Source: Gordonia sp. OPL2 (GTDB lineage: Bacteria; Actinomycetota; Actinomycetes; Mycobacteriales; Mycobacteriaceae). From it: a stretch of 64,000 nucleotides of DNA. The position numbers and the translations under genes were made by a program. Positions 16,283 to 24,727 of the stretch are shown here, piece after piece. Each line of letters begins with the position of its first letter. Positions within the stretch are counted from its first letter, which is position 1. The stretch lies in the NCBI RefSeq assembly GCF_003797825.1, contig NZ_RKME01000020.1:1-64000 (forward strand), read 5' to 3'. The notes beneath the pieces are model-generated. The model was not told where the DNA came from. It worked only from the letters and a program-made list of their open reading frames with translations, and did not search any database.

Positions 16283-17049
16283 GACTGCTCCAGGTGTTCG
16301 ATCAGGGCGGGCGTGATGGTCTGCGGTTGTTGGGCGTTCGCCAGATGTGCCGACGACGGGACGACGAGCAGCCGGCCGTTGTGCACCTTCTCGGCGATCT
16401 CGGCGAGCTTCGCCGGTGGGGTCGCCGGGTCGTCGGCACCGGCGATGGCAAGCGTCGGTGCGGTGATGGTGGACAGATCTGCCCGCTGGTCCATGGCCGC
16501 GATGGCCTCGCAGCATCCGGCATAGCCCTCCGCCGACGTGGCGGCGACCATGGCCTCGTGATACGTGCGGGAGTCGGGGTTGTCGGCGAGGTAGTCGGGG
16601 GTGAACCACCGCGCGACAACGGCTTCGGCCACCGCCTGGGCGCCGTTCGCCCGTACGGTCGCCGCACGGTCGGTCCACGCCGACGACGGTGTGAGTTGCG
16701 CGCCGGTGCACAGCAATCCGAGACGGTCGACCCGCTCGGGGTTGCGGACGGCCACCCGCATCGCGGTCATGCCGCCGAGCGACAGCCCGACGACATGCGC
16801 TCTCGCGACGTCGAGACGATCGAGGAGGGCGATCAGATCGTCGGCGAGGTCGTCGATCGAGTACGGGCCGGCAGGTACCGGCGAATCGCCGTGGCCGCGC
16901 GTGTTGTAGCGCACCACCCGAAACCGCTCCTCGAGATCGGCGAGCTGGGCATCCCACATCCGATAGGTCGAGCCGAGCGAGTTCGACAGCACCACAACGG
17001 GTCCATCGGGGCGTCCGGTGACGACCGACTCGACCTCGACCGCGCTCAT
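16279..17049 (-). CDS. pcaD: 3-oxoadipate enol-lactonase
   Basis: This alpha/beta hydrolase converts 3-oxoadipate enol-lactone, the product of CatC, to 3-oxoadipate. At 256 residues it is a normal single-domain PcaD without a fused carboxymuconolactone decarboxylase (PcaC). The oxyanion-hole region is VVLSNSLGSTYRMWD, the nucleophile elbow GLSLGG is near residue 97, the acid is in AGADDPATPP, and the histidine is in SSAHLAN. ATG 17049 overlaps the pcaF stop as ATGA. The absence of PcaC suits a catechol branch rather than a protocatechuate branch. Confidence 0.93.
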   Translation of the reverse strand: MSAVEVESVVTGRPDGPVVVLSNSLGSTYRMWDAQLADLEERFRVVRYNTRGHGDSPVPAGPYSIDDLADDLIALLDRLDVARAHVVGLSLGGMTAMRVAVRNPERVDRLGLLCTGAQLTPSSAWTDRAATVRANGAQAVAEAVVARWFTPDYLADNPDSRTYHEAMVAATSAEGYAGCCEAIAAMDQRADLSTITAPTLAIAGADDPATPPAKLAEIAEKVHNGRLLVVPSSAHLANAQQPQTITPALIEHLEQS

Positions 17050-18269
17050 CGGGCGACCTCGAAGATCGCCGCGAGCCCCTGCCCGCCCCCAATGCACATC
17101 GTCTCGAGAACGTATCGGGCGTCGCGGCGACGAGCCTCATACGCCGCGGTGGCCAGTATGCGCGCCCCGGTTGCGCCGATGGGATGGCCGAGCGAGATGC
17201 CGGAACCGTTGGGGTTCAACCGATCGTCGGTGGCGTCGACCTTCCACTCGGCCAGGACGGCGAGCGCCTGGGCGGCGAATGCCTCGTTCAGTTCGATCAG
17301 GTCGATCTCGTCCAGTGTCAGGCCCGCGCGATCGAGTGCCACCGCGGTCGCACCGACGGGACCGATGCCCATGACCTCAGGCTCGCAGCCGGTGACCGCC
17401 CACGACCTCAGGGTCAGCATCGGGTCCAGACCGCGACGTTCGGCCTCGTCCCGGGTCGTCACCACACAGATTGCGGCGCCGTCGTTCTGACCGGACGCGT
17501 TGCCCGCCGTCACCGTCGACTCGGGATCGGCCTTGAGCCGGATGGGACGCAGTTTCGCCATCGATTCCACCGAGGCATCGGCGCGAGGGTGCTCATCGCG
17601 GTCGACGACGACGTCGGGCTTGCCCCGCCGGCCGGGCACGGTCACCGGGACCAGCTCGTCGGCGAACCGGCCGGCCTCGTGGGCGTCGACCGCACGCAGA
17701 TGAGAACGGACCGCGAGCTCGTCCTGTGCTGTCCGCCCGATGTCATAGCGCTTGCGCAGGTTCTCGGCGGTCTCGATCATGCCGCCCGGCACCGGATGGC
17801 TGTCGCCGCCGGCGGTCAGGCGTCCGCGGTCGAGACGGTCCATCAGCTCGACACCGCCCTGTCGGATTCCGGTGCGCAGCCCCAACGCGTAGTGCTCGAC
17901 ATTCGACATCGACTCCGCACCGCCGGCGATCACGAGCCGTGCGCCGCCCGTGGCGACCTGGGAGGCACCGTTGAGTACCGCCTGGAGCCCGGAACCGCAC
18001 CGTCGGTCCACCTGCATCCCGGGGACTCCGACGCCGAGTCCGGAGTCGAGGGCCGCGATACGTCCGATCGCCGGTGATTCTCCGTTGGCGTAGCCCTGGC
18101 CGAGGATCACGTCGTCGACATCGCCCTCACCCAGTCCCGTGCGCGTGGTCAGTTCCCGCAGCAGGCCGGTGGCGAGGTCCGTCACGGACAGCGCGGCCAG
18201 CGCCCCACCCATCCGACCGACGGGCGTTCGGAGAGGTGAGCAGATGACGACATCGGTTCCAGAGCTCAT
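17046..18269 (-). CDS. pcaF: 3-oxoadipyl-CoA thiolase
   Basis: The enzyme cleaves 3-oxoadipyl-CoA with CoA to succinyl-CoA and acetyl-CoA, ending the pathway. It has 407 residues, typical of type II thiolases. The nucleophilic Cys lies in DRRCGSGLQA (about residue 91), NASGQNDGAA and GHPIGATGAR (active His) follow, and the second Cys is in CIGGGQG. It is the first gene of the pcaFDIJ operon, each junction being an overlap or a gap of at most 10 bp. The divergent LysR gene starts about 76 bp away. Confidence 0.95.
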   Translation of the reverse strand: MSSGTDVVICSPLRTPVGRMGGALAALSVTDLATGLLRELTTRTGLGEGDVDDVILGQGYANGESPAIGRIAALDSGLGVGVPGMQVDRRCGSGLQAVLNGASQVATGGARLVIAGGAESMSNVEHYALGLRTGIRQGGVELMDRLDRGRLTAGGDSHPVPGGMIETAENLRKRYDIGRTAQDELAVRSHLRAVDAHEAGRFADELVPVTVPGRRGKPDVVVDRDEHPRADASVESMAKLRPIRLKADPESTVTAGNASGQNDGAAICVVTTRDEAERRGLDPMLTLRSWAVTGCEPEVMGIGPVGATAVALDRAGLTLDEIDLIELNEAFAAQALAVLAEWKVDATDDRLNPNGSGISLGHPIGATGARILATAAYEARRRDARYVLETMCIGGGQGLAAIFEVAR

Positions 18270-18345
18270 GACTCCACGATAGGAACGAGCTCCGATATTG
18301 AGAAGTATTCATTTCGGCGCCTGTGATATGCGTAGAGTCTCAATC
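18270..18345. promoter_or_regulatory. Divergent pcaF/LysR promoter region
   Basis: This 76-bp gap between divergent starts must carry both promoters. The AT-richer stretch TCCGATATTGAGAAGTATTC (about 18291-18310) stands out from the GC-rich surroundings and is the best candidate for the LysR binding site, with ATATT and TATTC half-site-like words. No clear -35/-10 pair can be assigned. Confidence 0.4.
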
Positions 18346-19236
18346 ATGGAGTTGCGTCATCTCCGCTACTTTCGCGCGGTCGCCGAGGAATTGCACTTCG
18401 GACGCGCCGCGGAGCGCTTGCACATGGCCCAGCCACCGCTCTCCCAGCAGATCAGGCAGCTCGAGGAGGAACTCGGAGTGACCCTGCTGGTGCGTTCAAC
18501 CCGACGAGTGGAGCTCACACCGGCCGGCGAGGCCTACCTCGCCCGGGTCGACGCGATCCTGGATGCCGTCGAGGTCGCCGGACAACAAGCGCAACGGATC
18601 GCGTCGGGGACGCAGGGCGCGTTGTCGATCGGCTGCGTCGGATCGGCGACCTACTCGCTGCTGCCCCGGCTCGTCCGGGTCCTGCGAGACGAGCTCCCCG
18701 ATCTCGATGTGAGCGTGCGCGGCGAGATGCTGGCACCCGCGCAGATGTCGGCGCTGATGTCGGGCGAGATCGATCTCGCGCTGCTGCGGCCGCCCGTCGG
18801 GGGCGTCGACGTCGTCACCGAGACCATCCGCAGCGACCGGCTGTTCGTCGCGCTGCCCGACGGGGACCCGCGCACCGACGACGACTCCGTCGCGGTGAGC
18901 AGGTTGCGCGACACGGAGTTCATCGTGCATGCGGGACAGGGACGTTCGGTGATGAGCGGGGTCGTCGCGGCGATGTGTGCGTCGGCCGGTTTCGTCCCCC
19001 AGATCCGCCACGAGGTGACCGAGACGTCGACGCTGGTCACCCTCGTCGCCGCCGGGCTCGGGGTGGCGATCGTCCCGGAGCCGACCATGGCACTCGGCAT
19101 CGCAGGGGTTCAATATCGGCCACTTCGTCCGGGGTCCGCCACCATCGATCTCGCCGTTGCACGGCTCGCCGCCGAACCGTCACCGATGATCGAGCAGGTG
19201 CTCACGGTGTTGCGCCGGGTCGCCCGCGAGGTCTGA
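18346..19236 (+). CDS. LysR-type regulator divergent from the pca operon
   Basis: This 296-residue LysR regulator starts MELRHLRYFRAVAEELHFGRA and has the winged helix-turn-helix with AQPPLSQQIRQLEEELG and TRRVELTPAGE. The inducer-binding domain follows, with the LVAAGLGVAIVPE block near the end. ATG 18346 gives the standard N-terminus. It resembles CatR in this window but lacks its hydrophilic C-terminal tail. Position suggests control of pcaFDIJ by a pathway intermediate. It could also be an independent regulator. Confidence 0.85.
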   Translation: MELRHLRYFRAVAEELHFGRAAERLHMAQPPLSQQIRQLEEELGVTLLVRSTRRVELTPAGEAYLARVDAILDAVEVAGQQAQRIASGTQGALSIGCVGSATYSLLPRLVRVLRDELPDLDVSVRGEMLAPAQMSALMSGEIDLALLRPPVGGVDVVTETIRSDRLFVALPDGDPRTDDDSVAVSRLRDTEFIVHAGQGRSVMSGVVAAMCASAGFVPQIRHEVTETSTLVTLVAAGLGVAIVPEPTMALGIAGVQYRPLRPGSATIDLAVARLAAEPSPMIEQVLTVLRRVAREV

Positions 19237-19279
19237 CCCGCGCCATCGTCTCGGCCGAGTCGCCCGCGACTCCCCCGTT

Positions 19280-19342
19280 TCGCCGACCGTGCCCTGGAAT
19301 TCGCCGACCGTGCCCAGATTCTCGCCCATCGTGCCCAGATCA
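19280..19342 (+). repeat. 21-bp tandem repeat, three units (intergenic)
   Basis: Three direct units of exactly 21 bp lie at 19280-19300, 19301-19321 and 19322-19342, with core TCGCCGACCGTGCCCAGA. The array lies between the convergent LysR gene and the RnfD/FNR gene. The same 21-bp unit, inverted, occurs in frame inside that gene (20022-20147), and a diverged set occurs at 35842-35904. Confidence 0.85.
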
Positions 19343-19358
19343 GGTCATCACCCGTCGG

Positions 19359-20987
19359 TCAGTACCCGAGGAACTCGTCGGTGTGCACCCGCCAGAACTG
19401 CAGGCGGGTCGACGGGTCGACGCGCCGGACGGTACCGGCCGTCGACCGGACGAATCCGGGATTACCGGAGACGTAGTACTGCGGCGGCCGGATGGGTCCG
19501 CCGACGAGATCCCGCAAGAGATCGTCGTCGATGCCGTCGGCGCCCGCTGCGGACTCGACGACATGCACCGACGCCCCCGATCGGCGGGCTGCGTCGAGCA
19601 CGTCGCCGTACACACGACGATCGGCGTTCCGGACCACGTGGATCACCGTGAACCGGCGCAGGTCGCCGTTCGACGACGCCGCCGCCAGCATCGAGCAGAA
19701 CGGGGTGATCCCGATCCCCGAGGCAAGCAGGATGATCGGCGTCTCGGGGCTCGACCGCCGGAGCACGAAATCGCCCCCGGAGGAGTCCAGATACAGACGA
19801 CGGACACCACCGTCGATCAACGCTTGTTTGACATGAGACGGGGCCCTGCCCGTCGTGAACGCGAACCGAACCTCGTCGGTGCCGGGCGCGTCGGCGTAGG
19901 AGAACACCCGTCGGGACCGATGCCACAGCGGCCGCGACCATTCCGGTGCGCTCAGCAGTGCCCACTGCCCCGGCGCGAAGGAGAGGCGAGTGGGCGCGCC
20001 GAGGACGAGCTCGTAGGTGTCGTCGGCGATGCGCTGGGCACGATCGGCGCGATCCTGGGCACGATCGGCGAAATTCTGGGCACGATCGGCGAAATTCTGG
20101 GCACGATCGGCGGAATTCTGGGCACGGTCGGCGAAGGTGAGGGGCACCCGGCCCGCCGACGGCGAGCGGGTCGCCAGCCGGACGACGAAGGCGTACAGCG
20201 AGCCGACGAACAGCGCGACCTCGGGGACGAACTCGATGGTGAACGCGTCGGAGACCGGGATCGACACCTGCCAGTACATGAGGACGCCGACGATCACGGC
20301 ATAGACGAGCCGGTGCACACGCGTGGTCGGCGAGCTCAGGGGCTCGGGCAACATGATCGCGGCGACGAAGAACGTCGGGCTCGAGATGTACCAGAACTGC
20401 AGCGACTGACCACCTTCGGTCAGTTCGAGCATGCCGACGGTCGCCAACGAAGCGAGCAGGAAGACGACGACCAGTCGCCATTCACGCACCGCGGTCACCA
20501 GCAGGACGCCGATCACCACCATCGGGACCAGCAGCGGCTCGGCGGCCACCCACCAGATGGGGTAACCGATCCCGCCGACCTCGGCGTACGCCAGGGCGTA
20601 GACGACCACCGCACCCGCGACGGCCGGGTTGACGATCAGCCGACGACGCCATGCCACAACGTATTTCGACAGCGCCGCGGCTGCCGCGCCGACCGCGACC
20701 GTGAGCGCGGTCTCCCGGTCGCTGACCCCGGGCAGGATGAAGAACAGGATGAGACCGGTGATCAGCCACGAATCCGCACCCGGCGGTACCCGGACGACGG
20801 CCGCGCAGAGATAGGTCACCGTGCCACTCACGGCCACCGCGACGAGTAGCGACAGCGCCAATTGATCCGGCGTGAAAGCGAATTCGTCGTCGGTGGCCGA
20901 CACCACGAATGCCGCGACGGCCAGCGCGACGAGAGCGAGCAGTACCGCACGGTGAGCGGTCAGCCAACTCGGGATCCACCGGGTCAC
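19359..20987 (-). CDS. RnfD/NqrB-like membrane domain fused to a FAD/NAD(P) oxidoreductase
   Basis: This 542-residue protein has about eight to nine hydrophobic segments in residues 1-275. They include VNPAVAGAVVVYAL and MLPEPLSSPTT, which recall RnfD/NqrB transporters. A repeat linker follows at residues about 281-322, and then a ferredoxin-reductase-like domain: FAPGQWALL and RRVFSYAD for FAD, LLASGIGITPFCSML for NAD(P), and YYVSGNPGFV. It ends in RVHTDEFLGY. GTG 20987 overlaps the apbE stop (GTGA). With ApbE and the FMN lipoprotein it probably passes electrons from cytoplasmic NAD(P)H through the membrane to an outward-facing flavoprotein. The final acceptor is unknown. Confidence 0.82.
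   Translation of the reverse strand: MTRWIPSWLTAHRAVLLALVALAVAAFVVSATDDEFAFTPDQLALSLLVAVAVSGTVTYLCAAVVRVPPGADSWLITGLILFFILPGVSDRETALTVAVGAAAAALSKYVVAWRRRLIVNPAVAGAVVVYALAYAEVGGIGYPIWWVAAEPLLVPMVVIGVLLVTAVREWRLVVVFLLASLATVGMLELTEGGQSLQFWYISSPTFFVAAIMLPEPLSSPTTRVHRLVYAVIVGVLMYWQVSIPVSDAFTIEFVPEVALFVGSLYAFVVRLATRSPSAGRVPLTFADRAQNSADRAQNFADRAQNFADRAQDRADRAQRIADDTYELVLGAPTRLSFAPGQWALLSAPEWSRPLWHRSRRVFSYADAPGTDEVRFAFTTGRAPSHVKQALIDGGVRRLYLDSSGGDFVLRRSSPETPIILLASGIGITPFCSMLAAASSNGDLRRFTVIHVVRNADRRVYGDVLDAARRSGASVHVVESAAGADGIDDDLLRDLVGGPIRPPQYYVSGNPGFVRSTAGTVRRVDPSTRLQFWRVHTDEFLGY
20022..20147 (-). repeat. In-frame 21-bp tandem repeat (six units) inside the RnfD/FNR gene
   Basis: Six units of 21 bp (20022, 20043, 20064, 20085, 20106, 20127) encode six heptads of the FADRAQN type (NFADRAQ, NSADRAQ, DRADRAQ, RIADDTY). 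Two adjacent units (20064-20105) are identical. The nucleotide unit matches the intergenic repeat at 19280-19342 in opposite orientation, so an intergenic repeat seems to have expanded inside a coding linker without breaking the frame. The heptad period could extend a helix between the two domains. Confidence 0.85.
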
Positions 20988-21862
20988 AGGAACAGCTCGA
21001 GCCCGGGGATGTCGGTGTGCTCGACACTCCCGTTGCGCCGGATGGTCACGTGATGGAAGCCTGCGGCGTGAAAGTCGAAGTCGGCGCGCAGAATCGACGC
21101 CGGGATGAAGAACAGCGCCGTTGCCAGCCCGTCGGCCGTCATCGTGTCCGGGGCGATGACCCACGTGGCCAGCACCTCACGCGCCGGCGACGCTGTCCGC
21201 GGGTGCACGATGTGATGCCAGTCGGCCCAGGCACGCCGATTGGCCGCCGATGCACAGATCGCACCGGTGCTCAGCTCGACGACGCCGATCGCCTTGGTCG
21301 GGTCCAGCGGATGCTCCAGCGCGATCCGGACCGGGCTGTCGGACACGATCCGCATGTCCCCGCTGCCGTCGACGATGTAGGCACCGACCTCGTCGTCGAG
21401 GATCGACGCGACGCGGTCGACAGCGAAACCCTTTCCGGCGGCTCCGACGTCGATCAGCGCGGGGGTCCGGATGTCGAGAACACCGTCGTGGGAGGCGAGT
21501 ACCTCCTCCCAGGCGGGCGCGGGGCGGATCGTCGTCTTCGGCGACAGTGTGCTGGCTGCGTCGTACCCGGCGTCGTCGAGCATCTGCCCGACCATGGGTG
21601 TGACCGCACCGCCGGTGAGCTCGTAGAGCCGCCGATACCAGTCGACGAGTGGCTGATCCGACTGCGCGACCGGATAGGAGCCGGCAGTCCGCGCCATCTC
21701 GGCGACCTGCGAGTCGTCGCGGAACCTCGACCACGTGCGATCGATGCGTTCGAGCTCGTCGAGCACCTTGTGCTGCAACGCTTCCGGCAGCGGCTCCGGG
21801 GTGGTGATCTCCCACCGCGTGCCGAGCGCCTCGAAGCCCCAGTCGTGGGCGGTCGGCGTCAC
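20984..21862 (-). CDS. apbE: ApbE-family FAD:protein FMN transferase
   Basis: This 292-residue protein matches the ApbE flavin transferase family, which attaches FMN covalently to a Thr or Ser of target proteins. It has the WEITTPEPLP start of the domain, PALIDVGAAGKGFAVDRV, VDGSGDMRI, WHHIVHPRT and TADGLATALFFI, all family blocks. No signal peptide is evident, so its site of action (cytoplasm or exported by another route) is unclear. It starts 7 bp after the FMN-binding lipoprotein gene and overlaps the membrane reductase gene by 4 bp. The lipoprotein is the obvious flavinylation target. Confidence 0.93.
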   Translation of the reverse strand: MTPTAHDWGFEALGTRWEITTPEPLPEALQHKVLDELERIDRTWSRFRDDSQVAEMARTAGSYPVAQSDQPLVDWYRRLYELTGGAVTPMVGQMLDDAGYDAASTLSPKTTIRPAPAWEEVLASHDGVLDIRTPALIDVGAAGKGFAVDRVASILDDEVGAYIVDGSGDMRIVSDSPVRIALEHPLDPTKAIGVVELSTGAICASAANRRAWADWHHIVHPRTASPAREVLATWVIAPDTMTADGLATALFFIPASILRADFDFHAAGFHHVTIRRNGSVEHTDIPGLELFL

Positions 21863-21869
21863 CGTGGCG

Positions 21870-22346
21870 TCAGGCCTGCGCCTGGGTCTTGATCTGGTCG
21901 ATGGCGTCGTCGAAACCGGTCGACGTCAACGACGATCCGGCCACCTTGTCGACGTCGATCTCATCGATGTTCTTGCCGATCACCAACGCGTCGATCCCGC
22001 TGGCGAACTTGCCCTGGAACTCCTTGGACGTGCCCTTGGTCTGACTCGTGTCGAGACTGAGCGCGGTGATCACGTTGTTGGACAGGGTGAGGGTGACCCC
22101 CACCTGCTGTGGCCCGCCGGGCGAGACGTAGTTCCCGGTGGCCGAGTACTCCCCGTCCTTGTACGTGTCGTCGGCGTCGGCCGCCTCGGTCGCGTCCTCG
22201 GCGCTCGTGGCGGCGGCCGCGGATTCGGTCACCGTCGTCGCGGAGTCCGACGAATCATCAGAACTACACGCGCCGGCGACGAGTCCGACGGTGGCGAGTG
22301 CCGCGGCGACGCCGACGGTCCGATGCAGGGGAGCTTTCCGGGTCAT
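21870..22346 (-). CDS. FMN-binding domain lipoprotein, predicted ApbE target
   Basis: This 158-residue protein starts MTRKAPLHRTVGVAAALATV and has a lipobox, LVAGAC, so it should be lipid-anchored outside the membrane. A Ser/Thr/Ala/Asp-rich spacer of about 40 residues follows, then an FMN-bind domain with YKDGEYSATGNYVSPGG and the flavinylation-type motif SSLTSTGF near residue 140. A threonine in that motif would carry the phosphoester-linked FMN. It is the first gene of the operon and precedes apbE by 7 bp. ATG 22346 is preferred over a longer start because it gives a clean signal peptide. Confidence 0.9.
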   Translation of the reverse strand: MTRKAPLHRTVGVAAALATVGLVAGACSSDDSSDSATTVTESAAAATSAEDATEAADADDTYKDGEYSATGNYVSPGGPQQVGVTLTLSNNVITALSLDTSQTKGTSKEFQGKFASGIDALVIGKNIDEIDVDKVAGSSLTSTGFDDAIDQIKTQAQA

Positions 22347-22423
22347 GTGTCCGATTTTGCACCACGACAAAACCGACGACCACTCCGAAAGCGGATCGAC
22401 AGGTAATCCTCAGGTAAACGGGA

Positions 22424-24253
22424 TCAGCGACCGGCGGCCGCGATGCGAGCCTGGATGGCGTCGACGAACACGTTCTGGATGTCGCTCGGGGTCTCGGCGA
22501 CATAGGTCGTCCCGCCGGTGGCGTCGGCGATCGCCTTGAGCGCGTCGGTGTCCGCGTCCTCGGAGATGCCGATCGTCAGGACCAGGACGGGGCGCGCCGG
22601 GTCCTCGAGGTCCTTCAGGTCGGCGAGCAGCTCGTCGAGCCCGATACTGTTCGGATCCTCGTTCTGTCCGTCGGTCATGATGATGACCGAGTTCGAGTAG
22701 TTGGGGTCATAGCTGTTCTGGACCTCTTTGAACGCCGCGAGGGTCGTGTCGTAGAGACCGGTGCCGCCGCCGAGTTGCGACGGGGACAGGCCCTGCCGCA
22801 CGGCGCGGGCGAGTTCTTCGCGATGCGTCCCGCCGTTGGCCGCCGGAGCGTCGAGACGCCGGATCGGCGACATCCACTTCCAGTCCTGCCCCGGCCCGCC
22901 CTTGTCGATGCTGAACGCCCAGCCGCCGATCTCGGAGTTGTTCGGGAACAGCTTGAGTCCCTGCATCGATGCGTCGATGAGCAGTCCCGCTCGGGTCGTG
23001 TCGCCGGCCGGCGCGGCCATCGACCCCGAGGTGTCCTCGACCACGAGGGTGCGGATCGGTACGCCGAGGACCTGCCACTGGCGAATCGCCTTGTCGACCT
23101 CGGTGGGATCGTCGAGGCCGAGGACCTTGACCTGCCCGACGCCCGCGCCGTCGGGCAGCGGGGCGCCATCGGCATTGCGGTAACCGGCTCCGTTGAGGGC
23201 CTTCTGCCCGTCGGCCGACGTCAATCTGTCCACGAGCGACTTGCCCGCCTCGGCCGCCACGTCACGACGCGCCGACGACGCGGTGTTCACCATCGGGTAG
23301 TCCAGCATCACGGTGCCGTCGGCGGGAACGGAGGCCTTGAGCTCCGATCCCGGATGGGTCTTGGTGAACAGCAGGTACTGCTGCTCGGTGGTGATCACCG
23401 GGACGTCGGAGGTGTTCGCCAGGTTGAGCCGGGTGCCCTCGTTGTCGTTGGCCAACCGGGCGTTGTTCTGCTGAACCGCGAGGACTGTCATGGCCTCGGT
23501 CAGCTGTTTCTCGCTGAGATTCTTGTTGTTCACCTCGGCGAGCGCGCCGACGATGGGCGCGTCACCGGTGCTGGTGTCGATGGGACTACCGGTCCGCAGA
23601 TCCGACAGCTTCATGACATCGACCCAGCTGCCGAGCTGCGGGACGTCCTTGCCGACGACGACCGTCGGTGACGTCGCGATCGACGGGGCGACCAGGTTCA
23701 GATCCTTCCGGACCTGGGTGGTCACCCGTCGGGCCTGGATCTGGGAATCGGACACCCACAGGTCCGGGGCCTTGTCACCGCTGGTCAGCTGCCCGGGCAC
23801 CTCGGCGCCGGCCACGCCGTTCACGTCGTAGTCGAAGCACGAGTCCTCGGAGGCCTGCTGCGCGACGGTGCGCAGTGCACCTGTCATCGCGGGATCGGAG
23901 GCGATGGTGACCGATTCACGATCACCGCAGCCGACGGCACCGGTGCGCCAGAGCACGACGCCGGTGACCAGCGCTGCGACGACGATCAGTGCGGCCACAC
24001 CCCACAGCCAGCCACCACGTCGGCCGGTGGATGCGCGCCGGTGTTCGAACCCGAACCCGTCGTCGGCACCGCCACGCCGGCCATTGCCACGGGCCGCCCG
24101 GGCATCGATCGGACCGCTCGCGGGCATGTCGATCGGACCCGTACGCGAAGCACGTTGCGGCCCGGTCTGATCGGGCCCCGGCCGCTGCTGCGACCCATTA
24201 CCCGAGCGATCCGCCCCCTCCGGCCGATCAGCGCCTGAACTGTGACGCCCCAT
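22424..24253 (-). CDS. Membrane-anchored solute-binding/VWA fusion protein
   Basis: This 609-residue protein begins with about 80 hydrophilic Gly/Arg/Pro-rich residues, then one transmembrane segment (WLWGVAALIVVAALVTGVVL), and an outside part. Residues about 110-400 resemble a bacterial extracellular solute-binding domain (SVTIASDPAMTGALRTVAQQ, APDLWVSDS, VNTASSARRDVAAEAGKSLVD). Residues about 410-600 form a von Willebrand A domain with the MIDAS motif DTSGSM, GGTGLYDTT and IIMTDGQNED. I recall similar SBP-VWA proteins in other actinobacteria, with no known role. It stands alone between the flavin operon and the SRPBCC gene. Confidence 0.83.
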   Translation of the reverse strand: MGRHSSGADRPEGADRSGNGSQQRPGPDQTGPQRASRTGPIDMPASGPIDARAARGNGRRGGADDGFGFEHRRASTGRRGGWLWGVAALIVVAALVTGVVLWRTGAVGCGDRESVTIASDPAMTGALRTVAQQASEDSCFDYDVNGVAGAEVPGQLTSGDKAPDLWVSDSQIQARRVTTQVRKDLNLVAPSIATSPTVVVGKDVPQLGSWVDVMKLSDLRTGSPIDTSTGDAPIVGALAEVNNKNLSEKQLTEAMTVLAVQQNNARLANDNEGTRLNLANTSDVPVITTEQQYLLFTKTHPGSELKASVPADGTVMLDYPMVNTASSARRDVAAEAGKSLVDRLTSADGQKALNGAGYRNADGAPLPDGAGVGQVKVLGLDDPTEVDKAIRQWQVLGVPIRTLVVEDTSGSMAAPAGDTTRAGLLIDASMQGLKLFPNNSEIGGWAFSIDKGGPGQDWKWMSPIRRLDAPAANGGTHREELARAVRQGLSPSQLGGGTGLYDTTLAAFKEVQNSYDPNYSNSVIIMTDGQNEDPNSIGLDELLADLKDLEDPARPVLVLTIGISEDADTDALKAIADATGGTTYVAETPSDIQNVFVDAIQARIAAAGR

Positions 24254-24289
24254 CGCCGTCCCCCCTGTTTGATGCCCTGTTGTGAACTG

Positions 24290-24727
24290 TCAGCCGTAGA
24301 CCTCACGGAACGTCGACAACGACTTCCGCAGATCCCCGGATACCGCCATGGCCGCGGCCTTGCCCGCCGGCCCCATCAACGGCAACCCACCCAGATCAAC
24401 AGTGAAGGTTACTGTCGAACCATCGTCTTTGGGAACAATGCCCAACTCGAGCTTGGCCTTGACCCCGCCCTTGCCGTTCCCCTTCAGACGCACCTGCTCG
24501 TACGGACGGTATTTCTCGATCGTCCAGTCGAATCGGATGCGGGTTCCCTTGACCTTGACAACCGACGCCAGCTTGACGCCCTCGGCGAGCTCGTCGGCGG
24601 TCGGCACCGTCGAGCGCCACCCGTCGTGCAGCACCAGCCACTCCGAATAGCGGGTCAGATCCGACGCCGCCGTCCAGGTATCTTCGACAGACAGGTCCAC
24701 ATCGATGGAGTCACTTGTCTTGGCCAT
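24290..24727 (-). CDS. SRPBCC family protein (Rv0910-like, putative toxin-type)
   Basis: This 145-residue polyketide-cyclase/START-like (SRPBCC) protein starts MAKTSDSIDVDLSVEDTWTAASDL and ends DLRKSLSTFREVYG. It resembles M. tuberculosis Rv0910, which has been paired with the antitoxin-like Rv0909. A counterpart of Rv0909 lies 0.8 kb away at 25490-25759, beyond a DNA glycosylase gene. Its ATG (24727-24725) overlaps the divergent ATG of that glycosylase (24726-24728), so the two starts share a CCATGG. A TAGGCT at about 24737-24742 could be a -10 box for a near-leaderless transcript. Toxin activity is not shown by the sequence. Confidence 0.78.
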   Translation of the reverse strand: MAKTSDSIDVDLSVEDTWTAASDLTRYSEWLVLHDGWRSTVPTADELAEGVKLASVVKVKGTRIRFDWTIEKYRPYEQVRLKGNGKGGVKAKLELGIVPKDDGSTVTFTVDLGGLPLMGPAGKAAAMAVSGDLRKSLSTFREVYG

